Positions 1-8,804 of a stretch of 64,000 nucleotides of DNA are shown here, piece after piece (the first letter of the stretch is position 1; each line of letters starts with the position of its first letter). The notes beneath the pieces were generated by a model. The model had not been told where the DNA came from and did not search any database. It worked only from the letters and a program-made list of their open reading frames with translations. Both the position numbers and the translations under genes were made by a program. Location: the NCBI GenBank assembly GCA_027068915.1, contig JAMOLT010000055.1, forward strand, positions 1 to 64,000, in the 5' to 3' direction. Source of the DNA: Sedimenticola sp. GTDB lineage: Bacteria > Pseudomonadota > Gammaproteobacteria > Chromatiales > Chromatiaceae.

Positions 1-45
1 GGGAGTGTCATCCAGACTGATGAGGGCTTTTCGGGGCTTGGGCAT
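1..45 (-). CDS. N-terminus of a REP-associated Y1 (IS200-like) transposase, runs off the left edge
   Basis: Reverse complement of 45..1 reads MPKPRKALISLDDTP, the characteristic start of TnpA_REP proteins; only 15 codons visible. Confidence 0.6.
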   Translation of the reverse strand, partial: MPKPRKALISLDDTP

Positions 46-133
46 GAGAAATCCTTTTCCATGTGGTTCTATTAATGTTCTCTATATTGCCTGCTTTCGG
101 TAATAAGGTCAATGGGTGGGTGTCCTGGTTTCC

Positions 134-229
134 CTGGTTTCCTGTTTCTGATTTCACTAGGCAAAGATCGTGTTTATGATCCGCCCAATCGATGCCAATG
201 ATGGTGGCATATTCAGAGAAGGGGTTCAT
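134..229 (-). pseudogene. IS110-family transposase N-terminal fragment
   Basis: ORF 229..8 begins MNPFSEYATIIGIDWADHKHDLCLV, matching the DEDD RuvC-like start of IS110 transposases (IGIDWADxKHD); homology-like sequence stops after about 32 codons. Confidence 0.65.
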
Positions 230-466
230 GTTGTGTCTCCTGATCTGCTAGAGTTGAATAAGGGTCAGGAAAACGGTTTCTGCGAAGGCATTATAGGAAG
301 GCTTAGTGAGGCGATCCCTGAGTGTTCGTTGTCGAAACCGAAAACACCTGCCGGGGCGGCAGTATGTTAGAAAGTATCAGATGCCTGGCGCTCCATAGTC
401 GTCCCCGGCGGGCGCCTGTCCCACATGAGCAGCTTAGGATAAAAACCATGAACAGGCAGGACGGAC

Positions 467-540
467 TATCTATAAAATCGCTCGTTCGGACGCAAACTAC
501 GCTGTGCTTCGTTTGCGCCGCACAGCTTGGTCGTTATGTA
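467..540 (+). other. attC-like integron recombination site (degenerate)
   Basis: TATAAAATCGCTCGTTCGGACGCAAAC...GTTTGCGCCGCACAGCTTGGTCGTTATGT: imperfect palindrome GGACGCAAAC/GTTTGCGCC with one extrahelical base and an R'-like CGTTATG end; left simple site poorly conserved. Confidence 0.45.
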
Positions 541-560
541 TAAATAGGGAGTAGTAATCT

Positions 561-1340
561 ATGAGATATGGAATTTATTTGTTGCCAGGGGTACTTCTAT
601 TCTGTTTTATCACGTTAGGAATAGCGGGAACGGCATCTTCCCAAAAGCAGATAGAAGACAAGTATTGGGAGTGGGAAATAGGTTATGACAAATACAGTTC
701 CAAAATTCTTTCTATACAATCTATTGCTGATGCGATAAAAGTTAGGGATGCTGCATTGAAGCAGGCTGATCCATTTGTCAGAAAAATAGTCCTCGATTTT
801 AGTAAAAGTGAAAATAATAGAGAGACGTGGTTTTTGCTAAAGATAGGCTGGAAGAGGATACAGTACGACAATCCTCAATCAGCTATTGAGCGGTTAACTT
901 GGGCATGGTTCATTTCCCCTAAGAAACCTATGGTTTATTGGGGTTTTGCATCTGCATTAGGTACGCTTAACAGGCTAGAAGAGTCCGTAAGGCTTTTCAC
1001 TATTGCAGAGACACTCAATAATGAAAATCAGAGTCTTACAAAAGAAGGACAGTTATCTAGGTTTAGTATTGATTTTGCTCATTCATTAATAAATTACTGG
1101 GATGGACAGGAGAGTAAAGATGATCAATTGTTGACGAAAGCTGAGAAATTATTAGAAAAACCGAGAAGACAGAGTATATCAACAAATAATGATTGCTGTT
1201 GCATAAGAGCAATGTATTCCGTCTTGCTATTTAATCAGAGAAAATACAAAGACAGCCTTAAGGAATATGTAGATGTTAAAAATAACACGCCAAAATGCAC
1301 TAATCCAGATTTTGAGAAAGAGTTGCTAAATAAAAATTAA
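561..1340 (+). CDS. hypothetical secreted protein, TPR-like helical repeats
   Basis: 259-aa ORF with signal-peptide-like N-terminus and helical central region; AT-rich relative to surroundings. Confidence 0.6.
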   Translation: MRYGIYLLPGVLLFCFITLGIAGTASSQKQIEDKYWEWEIGYDKYSSKILSIQSIADAIKVRDAALKQADPFVRKIVLDFSKSENNRETWFLLKIGWKRIQYDNPQSAIERLTWAWFISPKKPMVYWGFASALGTLNRLEESVRLFTIAETLNNENQSLTKEGQLSRFSIDFAHSLINYWDGQESKDDQLLTKAEKLLEKPRRQSISTNNDCCCIRAMYSVLLFNQRKYKDSLKEYVDVKNNTPKCTNPDFEKELLNKN

Positions 1341-1513
1341 CAATAAAATAATGGAAGACACCCACATATTGACGTTTCCTTCTGCAAGCGTGAGGTTGTC
1401 TGAAGGGCCCCCCGGTGTGGGAAAATCGCACGTCGGGATCTGTGCAGGGGTTCTTGGGTAACTGATGATCCTACTGCAATACTGTACAAAACCAGACATA
1501 CCGGCTACCATTA

Positions 1514-1527
1514 TGTACATATGTACA
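1514..1527. promoter_or_regulatory. perfect 14-bp palindrome, candidate operator of the TA module
   Basis: TGTACATATGTACA, 17 bp upstream of the PIN toxin start. Confidence 0.5.
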
Positions 1528-1543
1528 AAATAGGCGGTATTAG

Positions 1544-1942
1544 ATGTATATCACTATAGACACCTCAGCACTGATAGCCGTTATCGGTAACGAAGCATCA
1601 AAATACAAAATAATTGAAATAACAAAAGGTTACTCGCTCTGTTCGCCGGTTTCTGTCCACTGGGAAATCGGCAATGCCTTTTCTGCCATGTTCAAGAGAA
1701 GAAAAATCAGTATTGAGCTGGCGAAACAGGCACTTGCCGTTTATCGTGAAATACCCATTAAATTTATTGATGTGCCGCTTGAGAAAACACTGGAAATCAC
1801 CCATACACACAATATGTATGCCTATGATGCCTATCTCATTCAGTGCGCACAGCAAACGAGTACATCATTGCTTACCTTGGATAAAGGGCTAAAGGTCATA
1901 GCAGAAAGAATGGGAATTTCAGTCCTGGAGATAAAATCATGA
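1544..1942 (+). CDS. PIN-domain (VapC-like) toxin
   Basis: 132 aa; acidic PIN residues present: IDTSAL, HWEIGN, YAYDAYLI, LLTLDKGL. Confidence 0.85.
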   Translation: MYITIDTSALIAVIGNEASKYKIIEITKGYSLCSPVSVHWEIGNAFSAMFKRRKISIELAKQALAVYREIPIKFIDVPLEKTLEITHTHNMYAYDAYLIQCAQQTSTSLLTLDKGLKVIAERMGISVLEIKS

Positions 1943-2166
1943 GAGAGTACAGCTTTACTGAGGCAAGACAACATTTTGCATCTATTCTGGAAGAAGCGAA
2001 GAAAGAAGGGGTAGTCTGTGTCAAAAAACGGAATGGTGAGGCGTTTTATATCAAGCCAGTCACACCGAAACAGTCCCCTCTCGATGTTGAGGGGGTTGAT
2101 CTTGGTGTAACCTCCGCAGAAATAGTAGATGTAATCAGGGAAGGTAGAGAAAGAAAATACAGCTAA
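1939..2166 (+). CDS. Phd/YefM-family antitoxin
   Basis: 75 aa, MREYSFTEARQHFASILEEAKKEGVVCVKKRNGEAFYIKPV; overlaps toxin stop by ATGA. Confidence 0.75.
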   Translation: MREYSFTEARQHFASILEEAKKEGVVCVKKRNGEAFYIKPVTPKQSPLDVEGVDLGVTSAEIVDVIREGRERKYS

Positions 2167-2269
2167 CACACGCCCTGAGGTAATCCGTTCATCATAATCG
2201 GTCTATTTCGCCAGCGCCTACCAAAAAGCCAGCAGAGCTACTTCCGAGCTGTCTGCTGAACGCCGTACA

Positions 2270-5200
2270 TTAAGTTACGGCAGGCTTTTCAACTGGCAGT
2301 GCCGTTGATCCCGCTATTATAACGCCCTTTTTCTGCTTCCTGCGAGCCGCAAGGGTGAGCATGCAGGGGGTGATGACCAGGGTCAGTACCGTGGCGAATG
2401 CCAGTCCTCCCGCTACTGCCGTGGCGAGTTGTGACCACCATTGGGTGGATGGCCCGCCGATGTCGATGTTGGGGCTGAACAAGTCGATGTTGATCTCCAG
2501 CACCATGGGCAGCAATCCGAGTATGGTGGTGACTGTGGTCAGCAGCACGGGCCGCAGGCGCTGGGCGCCGGTGCGCAGGATGGCTTCCGTGGTTTCCATG
2601 CCGCTGCGCCGCAGCACGTTGTAGGTATCGATGAGTACGATGTTGTTGTTAACGATGATGCCGGCGAGGGAAATGACGCCGATGCCGGACATGACCACGC
2701 CAAAGGGCTTCTGAAATACCAGCAGGCCCAGAAACACCCCAACGGTGGAGAAAAGCACGGCGCTGAGGATCAGGAAGGCCTGGTAGAAGCTGTTGAACTG
2801 GGTCACCAGAATGATGGCCATGACCACCAGGGCGACGAGAAAGGCTTTTTCCAGAAACACCTCGGATGATTCCTGCTCCTTGTTTTCTCCCTTGAGTTCG
2901 ATTTCTATCCTGGGGTCGAGGTTCAGGGTCTTGAGCTGTTCTTTCAGGTGTGGCAGCTCCAGGCTCAATAGCTCTCCCTCTTTCATGTTGGCGCTTACCG
3001 TGATTACCCGGCGGGCATCCACGCGCCGGATGGTGTCCACCTTGGGGACGGCCTTGCGCTCTACGAAATTGCTGATGGGAACTAGTCCCCGGTCGGTGAG
3101 CAGGCGGATGTGATCCATCTGGTTGATGGAGCGTTTGTCCGTGGGGAAACGCACCCGGATATCCAGTTCCCTGTCCACGTCATCGGGACGATATTCACCG
3201 ACCTTCAGGCCGTTGGTGACCATTTGTATCATGCTGCCGATACTGGCGGCATCGGTGCCGAAGCGGGCGGCGTCGGCGCGGTTGATTTGCAGCTGCCATT
3301 CGATGCCGGGTTTGGGGCGGCTGTCTTCAATGTCGGTGATTTTTGCATTGCCTTCCAGCGCCCGACGAATGCTGGCTGCGGCGGCATCGAGTTTTTCGGG
3401 AAAACGGGAGCTGAGCTGGATTTGCAGGTCCTTGCCGCCGCCCATGCCGGATTCATCCTTGCCGATTTCTATTTCCATGCCGGAAATGTGTGCGGTGCGC
3501 TGCTTCATTTCCTCGATGATCTCTACCGCCTTGCGGCGTTGCTTCCAGTCCACCAGGTCGTAGCGGATACGGCCGATGCGGTTCTGGCCGCCGGTGCGCA
3601 CATACAGGGTTTCGATTTCCGGCATGTCCAGCAACGCCAGCTCCACTTCACGCATCAGCTTGTCTTTTTCGTAGATCGACAAGTCACCGTAACCGCGCAC
3701 CACGATGTTTCCGCCTTCCGGCTCCACCTCAGGGAAGAACTGCATGCCCAGGTTGGAGGCGGAGTAGGCGCCGAAAACGCCGGCGGAGAAAACAATGGTC
3801 GCCAGCAAGACTTTCCAGGCGTGACGGGTGGCCTTGTGCAGTATCCGTACATAAATGCCGGAAAAGCCACTCAGAGAGAGGATATCTCCCTGCTCCATTT
3901 GCAGCAGGCGCTGCCTGGCGCTGTTGCTGATGGGTCTTGGCCGGCCGATGGTGGCGCCCAGGGTGGGTACGAAGAGCAGCGCCATGAACAAGGAGGCGGT
4001 GAGGGTGGCGATGAGGGTGATAGGCAGATATTTCATGAACTCCCCCATCATTCCCGGCCAGAAAATCAGGGGGGCGAAGGCTGCCAGGGTGGTGGCGGTG
4101 GAGGCGATAATCGGCCAGGACATGCGTTTTGCCGCAGCGCCATAGGCTTTTTCGGGGGTGGTTCCCTCGCTCATCAGGCGGTCTGCATATTCCGTGACAA
4201 CGATGGCTCCGTCCACCAGCATGCCCACCGCCATGATCAGGGCGAACAGCACCACGATGTTGACGGTATAGCCCATGATGGAAAGTATCAGGATGCCGCT
4301 GAGAAAAGAGCCGGGAATGGCCAGCCCCACCAGCAGGGCGGTGCGTGCGCCGAGGAATGCGATAATGACGATGACCACCAGCAACACGGCGGACAAGACA
4401 TTGTTTTCCAGGTCGCGGAGCATGGAGCTGATTTGTTCCGAATTGTCGTGCGTGTAGGTGACGCGAATATGCTCCGGCCATTTGCTGCGCTCTTTCTCCA
4501 CCAGCTCGCGTGTGTGCTGCACGGTTTCAATAATGTTTTTTCCCGCGCGTTTTTTTACTTCCAGCGTGACGCTGCTTTCTCCATTGAGTCGGGCGAAGCT
4601 GTGTGGGTCGGTATAGCTGCGGCGCACCGAGGCCACGTCCCGGAAGCGCACCACCCGGTCGCCTCTGGTCTTTACCGGCAGGTTCAGGATGTCTTCGAGG
4701 TTTTCGAATACGCTGGGAATCTTGATGGCGAAACTGCCCTTTCCCGTATCCAGTGAGCCTGCTGCGATAAGACGGTTGTTGCGCGAGACCAGGGAATAGA
4801 TGTCCTGTTGATCCAGTCCGTAACTTTCCATTGCCAAGGGGTCTAGCACCACTTCCAGTTGGTCGCGGCGGTCGCCACCCAGCTCCACTTCCAGCACTTC
4901 CTTGAGTCCTTCCAGCTTGTCTTGCAAGTGCCGCCCCAGTTCGATGAGTGCGCGCTGGGGCACGGGGCCGGACAAACTGATGGTGATGACCGGGTTCTCC
5001 TCCGCCATGGTGACGGGGTGCACCGTGGGTTCGCGGGTTTCATCGGGGAGCTTGGCTTTCGCCACATTCACCTTGTCGCGCACATCCGCCAGGGCCTTGT
5101 CGGGGGCGAATCCCGCCACGAATTCCAGGGTTACGGAGGCGTGTCCCTGCCCGGCGTTGGCGGTCATTTCCTTCACCCCCTGTATGGCCTTGAGCTCGTT

Positions 5201-5407
5201 TTCCATGGGGCGCACCAGCATGCGCTCGGCGTCTTCGGGAGAAATGCCGGGGTGAGAGATGGAGACATAAATATAAGGGATGGTAATGTCCGGCTCGGCT
5301 TCTTTGGGGATGCTCAGCCAGGCGGACAGGCCGGAGGCGAGCAGCAGCAGGAGCAGCAGGGTCATGGTGCGCTTGTGCACCAGCGCCCAATCGATAAGGC
5401 CATTCAT
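2270..5407 (-). CDS. RND efflux transporter permease subunit (AcrB/HAE1-like)
   Basis: Long ORF; likely start MNGLIDWALVHKRTMTLLLL at 5407, 2 nt after the adaptor stop; PEAEPDITIPYIYVSISHPGISPEDAERM and TM signatures. Confidence 0.92.
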   Translation of the reverse strand: MNGLIDWALVHKRTMTLLLLLLLASGLSAWLSIPKEAEPDITIPYIYVSISHPGISPEDAERMLVRPMENELKAIQGVKEMTANAGQGHASVTLEFVAGFAPDKALADVRDKVNVAKAKLPDETREPTVHPVTMAEENPVITISLSGPVPQRALIELGRHLQDKLEGLKEVLEVELGGDRRDQLEVVLDPLAMESYGLDQQDIYSLVSRNNRLIAAGSLDTGKGSFAIKIPSVFENLEDILNLPVKTRGDRVVRFRDVASVRRSYTDPHSFARLNGESSVTLEVKKRAGKNIIETVQHTRELVEKERSKWPEHIRVTYTHDNSEQISSMLRDLENNVLSAVLLVVIVIIAFLGARTALLVGLAIPGSFLSGILILSIMGYTVNIVVLFALIMAVGMLVDGAIVVTEYADRLMSEGTTPEKAYGAAAKRMSWPIIASTATTLAAFAPLIFWPGMMGEFMKYLPITLIATLTASLFMALLFVPTLGATIGRPRPISNSARQRLLQMEQGDILSLSGFSGIYVRILHKATRHAWKVLLATIVFSAGVFGAYSASNLGMQFFPEVEPEGGNIVVRGYGDLSIYEKDKLMREVELALLDMPEIETLYVRTGGQNRIGRIRYDLVDWKQRRKAVEIIEEMKQRTAHISGMEIEIGKDESGMGGGKDLQIQLSSRFPEKLDAAAASIRRALEGNAKITDIEDSRPKPGIEWQLQINRADAARFGTDAASIGSMIQMVTNGLKVGEYRPDDVDRELDIRVRFPTDKRSINQMDHIRLLTDRGLVPISNFVERKAVPKVDTIRRVDARRVITVSANMKEGELLSLELPHLKEQLKTLNLDPRIEIELKGENKEQESSEVFLEKAFLVALVVMAIILVTQFNSFYQAFLILSAVLFSTVGVFLGLLVFQKPFGVVMSGIGVISLAGIIVNNNIVLIDTYNVLRRSGMETTEAILRTGAQRLRPVLLTTVTTILGLLPMVLEINIDLFSPNIDIGGPSTQWWSQLATAVAGGLAFATVLTLVITPCMLTLAARRKQKKGVIIAGSTALPVEKPAVT

Positions 5408-5409
5408 GC

Positions 5410-6483
5410 TCAGGAATCCCCGGAAGCGTCGATGCTGATTTCCACTGTGTCGCCTTCGCGGACGAAAGCCTGCCCGACGCTGATGACCTGGGTCTCGTCT
5501 TTCAGGCCCTGGATCCAGGTGCCGTCGGCATCGCTGCGTACCACGTCGATGGGGGTGAACTGCACGATGCCGTCTTTTACCCATTTGATGCCGATAATGC
5601 CGGCCTCGTTGAGGGCCATCAATGCGGGAGTGATCTTGACTGCCCGAATCTGCTCCAGGGGAATCTGCAGTTCCACGCTCAGCCCGCCCAGAAGATGACC
5701 ATCGGCGTTGTCCAGGGCGACTTCCACGCGAAAGGTGTTGGTGTGCTCATCGGCCACGCTGGACAGGTAACGGATTCTTCCCTGGTGTTTTTCGCCGTTG
5801 GCCAGGGTCATGGTGGCCTGCTGACCTACATGCAGGTGCTGAATATCCTGTTGGGTGACGTCGCCTCGCACCACCAGGGGATCAAGATCCACGATGGTGG
5901 CAACTGGTGCGCCCACACTCAGGTAGTCGCCCACTTCCACATTCCGCTCCAGCATGGTGCCGGCAAAGGGTGTTTCGATGGTGGTGTTCTTTATCTCCCG
6001 CTGCAGCGCGGCGACCCGCGCCTGGCTTTCTTTCAACAGCGCCAGCTTGCGGGCCACTTCCGCCTTGCCCTGAAAGCCTTTGGTGTTGAGGGAGGAGGCG
6101 CCCTGGTATTCCAGCTGCCGCTGCGCCAGTTCGGCTCTTGCGTGCTGGAGGAGTTGTGGGCGGTCATTGAGTGCAATCTTCAGTAATGCCTCGCCAGCCT
6201 GCACGGCTTCACCGCGCTGCTTGAGGATTTCCTCCACGCGCCCATTTACTTCTGCCTTCAGGATGACCTGGCGGTTGGGTTCGGTACGGCCGTACAGCGT
6301 AATGTTTTGATCGATGGGGCGGGCGTGTATGGCTTTCACCCGCACCTTGATCGGTGGCGGTGTCTCCACCTGCTGCGTCTTTTCGCTGGTTTGCGTCTCG
6401 CCGTTGATGCTGCCGGAAGCGAGCCAGGCGGTGAGTGCGACAGCAAGAGCGATTGACAGGATCCATGGGTATTTACTGAGCAT
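5410..6483 (-). CDS. RND efflux periplasmic adaptor subunit (HlyD/MFP family)
   Basis: 357 aa; biotinyl-lipoyl-like and beta-barrel segments; immediately upstream of RND permease. Confidence 0.9.
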   Translation of the reverse strand: MLSKYPWILSIALAVALTAWLASGSINGETQTSEKTQQVETPPPIKVRVKAIHARPIDQNITLYGRTEPNRQVILKAEVNGRVEEILKQRGEAVQAGEALLKIALNDRPQLLQHARAELAQRQLEYQGASSLNTKGFQGKAEVARKLALLKESQARVAALQREIKNTTIETPFAGTMLERNVEVGDYLSVGAPVATIVDLDPLVVRGDVTQQDIQHLHVGQQATMTLANGEKHQGRIRYLSSVADEHTNTFRVEVALDNADGHLLGGLSVELQIPLEQIRAVKITPALMALNEAGIIGIKWVKDGIVQFTPIDVVRSDADGTWIQGLKDETQVISVGQAFVREGDTVEISIDASGDS

Positions 6484-6513
6484 AGCGCGTTCCGGTGCGT
6501 TTCAAATGATGAG

Positions 6514-6915
6514 TCAGCGAGGTGATTTTCGATCAAGCTCCTGCAACTCCCGATCCAGTTGATAGCGATCTGAGGTGATATAGGCTTCCAGTTTGCTCAG
6601 CTTGCGCTCCGCCCTGCGAAAACGATATTTAGCGGCAGAGAGTGTTTCTCTGGGGGATTTGCGGTATTGCCGCCAATATTTTTCTTCCTTGTCGTCACGG
6701 TAAAGGTCGCGTGGTTTCGCCGGCAGAAACATGGCGGCGAAGATGTACAGGCCCACGGTAACGAAGGTGAATGCGAAGGCGGAGATGATAACGAGTATGC
6801 GCACTACATTCGCGTCCCAGGAAAAATAGTCGGCGATACCCGCGCAGACGCCGGCGATCTTGCCGTTTTCCGTGTCGCGGTAGAATCGGTTGTGGCAACC
6901 CCAGTCGCAGCTCAT
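6514..6915 (-). CDS. pspC: phage shock protein C
   Basis: RFYRDTENGKIAGVCAGIADYFSWDANVVRI PspC domain; overlaps pspB by 4 nt. Confidence 0.92.
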   Translation of the reverse strand: MSCDWGCHNRFYRDTENGKIAGVCAGIADYFSWDANVVRILVIISAFAFTFVTVGLYIFAAMFLPAKPRDLYRDDKEEKYWRQYRKSPRETLSAAKYRFRRAERKLSKLEAYITSDRYQLDRELQELDRKSPR

Positions 6916-7148
6916 TGTCTGTTTCTCCAGCCGGGCGCTTCCCGGTCGAGTATGATTTCCAGTGATTCGATCCGTCTTTCCAGTTTCTCCGACAGTGTCC
7001 AGAGATCGGCCAGGGTTTCTTCATCGGCCTTGGAAAGGTTCTTTGCGGCACGCGCCTTGGACAGATAGTGCAATACCAGCCACAAGGGGGCGACAATAAC
7101 CATGAAGACGATGGGCAGGGCCAGCAGTAGGTTCGTATCAAATTCCAT
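6912..7148 (-). CDS. pspB: phage shock protein B
   Basis: 78 aa; single TM then LWTLSEKLERRIESLEIILDREAPGWR. Confidence 0.88.
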   Translation of the reverse strand: MEFDTNLLLALPIVFMVIVAPLWLVLHYLSKARAAKNLSKADEETLADLWTLSEKLERRIESLEIILDREAPGWRNRQ

Positions 7149-7180
7149 GGTTTACTCCTTGCTTTGTTGGCCTGTGTTCT

Positions 7181-7408
7181 TCAGTCATCTTCGAGGTCGC
7201 GGAACTGGCGTTTCAGTTCGTAGTCGTTGCTGGTGACGATGCGCTCCAGCACCTCAAGGCGTTTTTCCACTTGGGCGAGGCGGCCGGCAAGCTCTTCGTT
7301 TGTTTGGCGCATGGCTTGCTTATCCTTGCCGCTGCTGAAGTAACTGTTCAGCACCCCGCCCAGAATCCCCAGGGCAACGATGATGACGACCATTTCAAAT
7401 GGGTTCAT
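7181..7408 (-). CDS. PspB-like small membrane coiled-coil protein
   Basis: 75 aa; N-terminal TM, then EKRLEVLERIVTSNDYELKRQFRDLEDD; sits between pspA and pspB. Confidence 0.75.
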   Translation of the reverse strand: MNPFEMVVIIVALGILGGVLNSYFSSGKDKQAMRQTNEELAGRLAQVEKRLEVLERIVTSNDYELKRQFRDLEDD

Positions 7409-7428
7409 GGGGGTCTATCCTCTTCCGC

Positions 7429-8097
7429 TTATTGTTTCTTTTCCGACAGGCGGGATTTCAGCTTGCTCAATTCGTCTTCGATTATATCCTCTGCCTCCAG
7501 CTCGGCGAATTTATCTTCCAGACTGGGGTCGCGGCCTACGTCGAAGGATTCCACCCGTCCTTCCATGTTCTCCATTTTTTGCTCGACGCTTTCAAAGCGG
7601 GCCAGGGCATCGTCGATGCGGGGGTCGTGCAGCTTTTCCCGGGTGCGCAAACGTCCGGAAACGGTGTCGTGCTTCATCATCATGGTTTTGTGGCGCGCCT
7701 TGGCATCATCCAGTTTCTTCTGCAACTGTGCGGTGTCCTGGTTGAGTTGCAGGAGCTGGCTTTCCAGGGATTCCAGGTCGGTTTCCATGTGTGAGGCGGT
7801 GTTTTCCAGGTTGTGCTTTTCCTTCAATGCGGCCCTGGCCAGATCTTCCCGATCCTTCGACAGGGCAAGTTCGGCCTTGCGCTGCCATTCGTTTATTTCT
7901 CCATGCATGATATCGATATGGCGCAGCAATTTCTTTTTATCGGCAATGGTGCGCGCTGCATCTGAACGCACTTCCACCAGGGTATCTTCCATTTCCTGGA
8001 TCACCAGGCGGATGATCTTTTCCGGGTTTTCCGCTTTGTCCAGCATGGTGGTGATGTTGGAGTTGATAATGTCATGGAGGCGGCTGAATATTCCCAT
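7429..8097 (-). CDS. pspA: phage shock protein A
   Basis: 222 aa; MGIFSRLHDIINSNITTMLDKAENPEKIIRLVIQEMEDTLVEVRS PspA/IM30 signature. Confidence 0.95.
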   Translation of the reverse strand: MGIFSRLHDIINSNITTMLDKAENPEKIIRLVIQEMEDTLVEVRSDAARTIADKKKLLRHIDIMHGEINEWQRKAELALSKDREDLARAALKEKHNLENTASHMETDLESLESQLLQLNQDTAQLQKKLDDAKARHKTMMMKHDTVSGRLRTREKLHDPRIDDALARFESVEQKMENMEGRVESFDVGRDPSLEDKFAELEAEDIIEDELSKLKSRLSEKKQ

Positions 8098-8185
8098 GTC
8101 TGTAATCCTCGGTTGAATAGGGTTGTTGGGTCGATGCCAATGGCCAGAATGAAGGCCTTGGTGTTTTCTTTCAAAATTCAGGGCG

Positions 8186-8578
8186 TCATTCCGATTGCCC
8201 GGAAATTACTGCTGCGATGACAGGTGTTTTTTTTTCTCCCAGAAAGAGTCCTGTTTCATCATGGGCTGTGATTGCGGTATTTTTCAGGTTGTAGAGTTGA
8301 TCTTCTGCCTGCTCAGCCATGTGCTCGGAAAACTGCTTGTTTAACTGTCCGCTCAGCTGCTGGGCCAGTTGCATGGTCAGTTTTTCAGACAATTGTCTGG
8401 TTAGTTGCTTCGTGGCTGAATCCATCCAGGCTTGATGTTTCTGCATCTTGCCTGGCATGAGGCTTTCCTGTCCCGGGCTGGAACCCTGTAGTTCCTGCGC
8501 AGAAACATTCATGATCATCGGGGACAGCGAAAGCAAAGCAATAATAAGTCTCTTGAATGTTGTGCCTGTGTTTCCCAT
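8186..8578 (-). CDS. hypothetical exported coiled-coil protein in the psp locus
   Basis: 130 aa; signal-peptide-like start and Q/L-rich amphipathic repeat LTRQLSEKLTMQLAQQLSGQLNKQFSEHM. Confidence 0.6.
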   Translation of the reverse strand: MGNTGTTFKRLIIALLSLSPMIMNVSAQELQGSSPGQESLMPGKMQKHQAWMDSATKQLTRQLSEKLTMQLAQQLSGQLNKQFSEHMAEQAEDQLYNLKNTAITAHDETGLFLGEKKTPVIAAVISGQSE

Positions 8579-8631
8579 GATCTGTGGCCTCCTGATATTC
8601 GGGTAAAATTTTGTAATCCTTGCCAGTGAGC

Positions 8632-8648
8632 AATCAGGATTCGTGCCA
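8632..8648 (-). promoter_or_regulatory. candidate sigma-54 (-24/-12) promoter for the psp operon
   Basis: Minus strand reads TTGGCACGAATCCTGAT: good -24 (TGGCACG), weak -12 (CTGA rather than TTGC). Confidence 0.4.
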
Positions 8649-8804
8649 ATGTTGGTAATTTTTAGTTAACTTATTGTTATTAAATGAAATAATTAGTTTT
8701 TTTGATCCTTCTTCTGATCATTTGTTTTTGGTCTATAATTCCATATATCGGCTAAAATAACTAATAGTTGATATAAATGACCATAATGCTTTATTGTTGT
8801 TGGC

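Noticed and set aside
1341-1510. Second attC site after the 561-1340 ORF
   Set aside because: Some short complementary segments, but no clear R/L simple sites or large palindrome
3110-4756. 548-aa plus-strand ORF
   Set aside because: Antisense shadow of the RND permease; low-complexity His/Gly/Gln-rich composition typical of a reverse-frame artefact
2270-5584. Upstream start giving a 1104-aa RND permease
   Set aside because: The first ~59 residues are antisense or overlapping-frame sequence of the adaptor; MNGLIDWALVHKR at 5407 is the normal RND start
8734-8739. TATAAT as the pspF sigma-70 -10 box
   Set aside because: No convincing -35 box at the right distance; AT-rich background makes chance match likely
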